Of a stretch of 64,000 bases of DNA, positions 61,915 through 64,000 are shown piece by piece (within the stretch, counting starts at the first letter, position 1; each line of letters begins with the position of its first letter). This DNA comes from Alistipes sp. (GTDB lineage Bacteria; Bacteroidota; Bacteroidia; Bacteroidales; Rikenellaceae). The notes under the pieces are model-generated. The model worked only from the letters and a program-made list of their open reading frames with translations, had not been told where the DNA came from and did not search any database. The position numbers and the translations under genes are program-made. The stretch spans positions 1 through 64,000 of the forward strand of contig JAFTOU010000009.1 in NCBI GenBank assembly GCA_017463615.1, given 5' to 3'.

Positions 61915-62019
61915 AGCATACGAACCTATATAGAACCTCGACCTAAAACTGACTGAATAATTCCATCGGAATTAATTTCAAGTTAGAGGTATACTTTTTA
62001 GTCGAAAATCGGTAGAAAA

Positions 62020-63543
62020 ATGGCAACCTCAACATTCAAATTATATACCATTGAAGGCATAGACTACAATGCGATAATTGCATTGTATCGTCAAATATGT
62101 GTGGAAGGTGTCAAAGATATTGATACAAACACCATCAGTGTATATAGTAGTGATATAGAGTATCTCCAAGTAAGGAAACCACGCAAACCATTGAATGACG
62201 AGACCAAGATACTCAACAAGGCAAAATGCCTAATCCATACCATTTCATACAGGCAACTCACCAATAGAGAGAATAGCGATGGAGCATATCTTCAATATGC
62301 CGTCTTACAATCAGTGCTCGGTAAAGATGTCTATGAGTTATTGAAGGCATTAGAGAAGTTAGGATATATCCATATAACCTATAAATACATTGTCGGAAAG
62401 CACTCGATGCTCTACAAAGTAATTGGAGGAGATATAACCTCAACAGAGTGTGGAAATTACACCATTAAGAAGTACATTGATAAGACCAAACAACTCTTGA
62501 AAGATGCTGTTTTAGTGCGTTTGAACTCCGAAGAGTTTAAGAAAGAGTATGGAGAGAATTTTGGAAATAGTTATATAAAGAACCTTAACTTATTCAAAGT
62601 TAAAGATGTATATGGATTTAACAACTATATTAAGAATGAAATAGAGTTAAATCCTAAGAAAGAGTCTTATTATAACTTTATTAAAGAGTCTTTTAATAGT
62701 GATTTGAAGATTTATAGGATAGATGGTAATAATAGAATATATCATCTTCTTACTTCATTAGAAAGAGAGTTAAAAGAGTTTATCAATATAAGATATAGTA
62801 TAGATTGTAAGAATTCACATCCTGTTTTATTTAATTATTTCATTTTCAATTATAAAGGAATAGATATTGAAACATCTTATTTAATATCTTCTATTTTATA
62901 TTCAATAGATAAATCTCTAATATCCTCTAATAACCATTATGATATTGAAAAACTATGTAATATATTGATAAATAACAATATAGAAAAATCAATTATTACA
63001 AAGTTTGCTCCTGATGAACTCCTCTACATATACAAAACCACCAAAGGACTCTTTTGGGACGACATCTTAAAGGAACATCAGGGAGAGGTATTGGATAGAG
63101 CAGAGATAAAGGAGAAGATGTTTGCTGAGGTATTCTACTCTAAGACTAAAAAACTCTCTTGGAAGATGTTTGCAAAGGAGTTTAAGGCACAATACCCCAA
63201 TGTTTACCACTTGATTGAACAGTGGAAAGAACCGCTTAAAAATGATATTCTCAAAGGGATTCTCCTTGATAAGAAGAGAGCAGTTGAGTTGGGGGATATG
63301 ACACTGATGCAGAATCAAGAAACGGCATTACCTAACTTTATGATGTTGATGGAATCCGAGATATTCCGAGAAGTGTTGAAGTCCCTGTTCCGAAAGAGAA
63401 TTAAAGCGGTACATATCCACGATGCCATTGTTCTCCCACAGACAAGAGCAGTGGTAGATGTAAATAAGATTGAGGAGGTGATGCGTTCCGCCTACAAACA
63501 TTTTGGATTGCACCCAACATTCTCCATCGACAAATACGAGTAA
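62020..63543 (+). CDS. Remote family-A DNA-polymerase-like protein
   Basis: A 507-residue protein, very AT-rich in the middle (62600-63000). I see three spaced elements that recall the polymerase-A palm: NRIYHLLTSLERELKEFI then SIDCKNSHPVLF (D262, motif A-like), RAEIKEKMFAEVFYSK (motif-B-like helix) and VHIHDAIVLP (H467, D468, motif C-like). The match is by pattern only. The first 200 residues have no assigned domain. A replication role for the mobile element is an inference; a structural or primase-like role is not excluded. Confidence 0.45.
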   Translation: MATSTFKLYTIEGIDYNAIIALYRQICVEGVKDIDTNTISVYSSDIEYLQVRKPRKPLNDETKILNKAKCLIHTISYRQLTNRENSDGAYLQYAVLQSVLGKDVYELLKALEKLGYIHITYKYIVGKHSMLYKVIGGDITSTECGNYTIKKYIDKTKQLLKDAVLVRLNSEEFKKEYGENFGNSYIKNLNLFKVKDVYGFNNYIKNEIELNPKKESYYNFIKESFNSDLKIYRIDGNNRIYHLLTSLERELKEFINIRYSIDCKNSHPVLFNYFIFNYKGIDIETSYLISSILYSIDKSLISSNNHYDIEKLCNILINNNIEKSIITKFAPDELLYIYKTTKGLFWDDILKEHQGEVLDRAEIKEKMFAEVFYSKTKKLSWKMFAKEFKAQYPNVYHLIEQWKEPLKNDILKGILLDKKRAVELGDMTLMQNQETALPNFMMLMESEIFREVLKSLFRKRIKAVHIHDAIVLPQTRAVVDVNKIEEVMRSAYKHFGLHPTFSIDKYE

Positions 63544-63572
63544 ATTTCACCTCTATTTCCTACTTGAATCAA

Positions 63573-63604
63573 TGCCCCGACCACAACAGGTCAGGGCATT
63601 TCTT
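63573..63604 (+). terminator. Hairpin terminator after the polymerase-like gene
   Basis: TGCCCCGACC (63573-63582) pairs with GGTCAGGGCA (63589-63598) with one mismatch, then a T-rich tail; it may serve both convergent genes. Confidence 0.65.
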
Positions 63605-63787
63605 TTAGAACAACCCATCTTTGGTAGAACTATCCATTTTTTGCGGTTCAATTTGCGACCAATAGTGTTCAAGTCCCTTACTGATATTTTGGCAATGCTG
63701 AACGCTCTTCCTTCTATTTTTCAATTTTGATGATATTTTCTGCTTCGTAATATCACTCAATGCCCTTTGTTTCCTTTTGTATTCCAT
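63605..63787 (-). CDS. NUMOD3-like small basic protein
   Basis: A 60-residue basic protein whose core TKQKISSKLKNRRKS followed by NISKGLEHYW fits the short NUMOD3-like DNA-binding motif that recurs in small Bacteroidales element proteins. No nuclease domain is attached. Convergent with the polymerase-like gene. Confidence 0.6.
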   Translation of the reverse strand: MEYKRKQRALSDITKQKISSKLKNRRKSVQHCQNISKGLEHYWSQIEPQKMDSSTKDGLF

Positions 63788-63908
63788 ATAACTGCTGTTT
63801 TATTATAAATAGTTTATTAACCTTAAAAAGTATGGTAAGTTCGATATTTTTGAGTGAAAATTTTGGGAGAAAATTTTTTCAACCAACAGTGTGTACCCCT
63901 TTTTACTA

Positions 63909-63936
63909 AACCTACCACTAACAGTTTTAGTAGGTT
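63909..63936. repeat. Inverted repeat near the right end of the window
   Basis: AACCTAC (63909-63915) and GTAGGTT (63930-63936), with ACTAAA/TTTAGT as an alternative pairing. The surrounding 63788-64000 has no gene that I can see; it also repeats the AT-rich GGGTGAAAATTT-type motif found before the integrase gene (55271-55290). Confidence 0.35.
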
Positions 63937-64000
63937 AATTAAGCGTTTATAAACTTTGCTCTTTGAAGGGGGAGTTCCTCCGCTAATTTTGGGTAAAAAT

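Overview
The window looks like a Bacteroidota chromosome, most likely order Bacteroidales and plausibly Rikenellaceae/Alistipes-like. Evidence: promoters of the TTG-N19-22-TAnnTTTG type, few Shine-Dalgarno sites, outer-membrane lipoproteins with short lipoboxes, a TamL-type Omp85 lipoprotein, a Porin_10-like porin, and Bacteroidales-type integrase and DUF2693 accessory genes. The genus is inference only. Backbone genes are GC-richer than three AT-rich accessory blocks (about 1-2.8 kb, 3.5-8.6 kb, and 55.1 kb to the end).

Layout. 0-2.8 kb is the edge of an accessory island: an excisionase-like HTH protein, an AAA/DUF234 ATPase behind a perfect 16-bp inverted repeat, a possible small RNA, and two short copies of a tRNA-Gly-like 3' end. 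2.85-8.6 kb holds a CAT-like acyltransferase, a DUF3883 protein, a zinc alcohol dehydrogenase broken by a C7 frameshift, and a two-gene DUF262 (GmrSD-like) module. 8.6-15.3 kb is an AraC regulator divergent from a tripartite RND efflux operon. 15.7-28.5 kb holds an AraC regulator and a long minus-strand run: manC, murF, a GH13 enzyme, a four-helix-bundle cassette, an OPT transporter, pepT, a two-domain nadE whose glutaminase active site has been lost, a GH27 alpha-galactosidase and a nitroreductase. 28.6-32.2 kb is pssA, porin and lytic transglycosylase. 32.5-38.2 kb is a minus-strand set: OM barrel, phoH, sulfatase, pepD, lipid kinase. 38.3-47.5 kb holds a structured leader with two tiny genes, der, a hydrolase, dapF-tamL-dxs and tRNA-Leu(GAG). 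47.5-54.8 kb has a frameshifted small gene, a Q/N/P-repeat exported protein, and an operon of a chorismatase-like protein with DUF1549/DUF1553, DUF1501 and PPC-like proteins, a set better known from Planctomycetes. From about 55.1 kb to the end is an AT-rich integrative element: tyrosine integrase, serine recombinase, a secreted trypsin-TPR protein with a DUF2971 partner, DUF2693, XRE regulator, a remote DNA-polymerase-A-like protein and a NUMOD3-like peptide.

The most unusual signal is in the spacers. Several intergenic elements keep the same folded shape while the stem sequences differ almost completely: a multi-hairpin, four-way-junction element (about 15.30-15.49, 32.21-32.40 and 54.99-55.10 kb); a long double-stem hairpin with an identical 20-nt loop (32.42-32.55 and 40.67-40.80 kb); and a roughly 250-nt leader RNA starting right after a promoter (38.29 and 60.83 kb, opposite strands). 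Many arm-to-arm differences are G-U wobbles or compensatory, which points to selection on RNA structure or to palindrome-templated correction. I do not recognise these as named families. All comparisons were made by eye.
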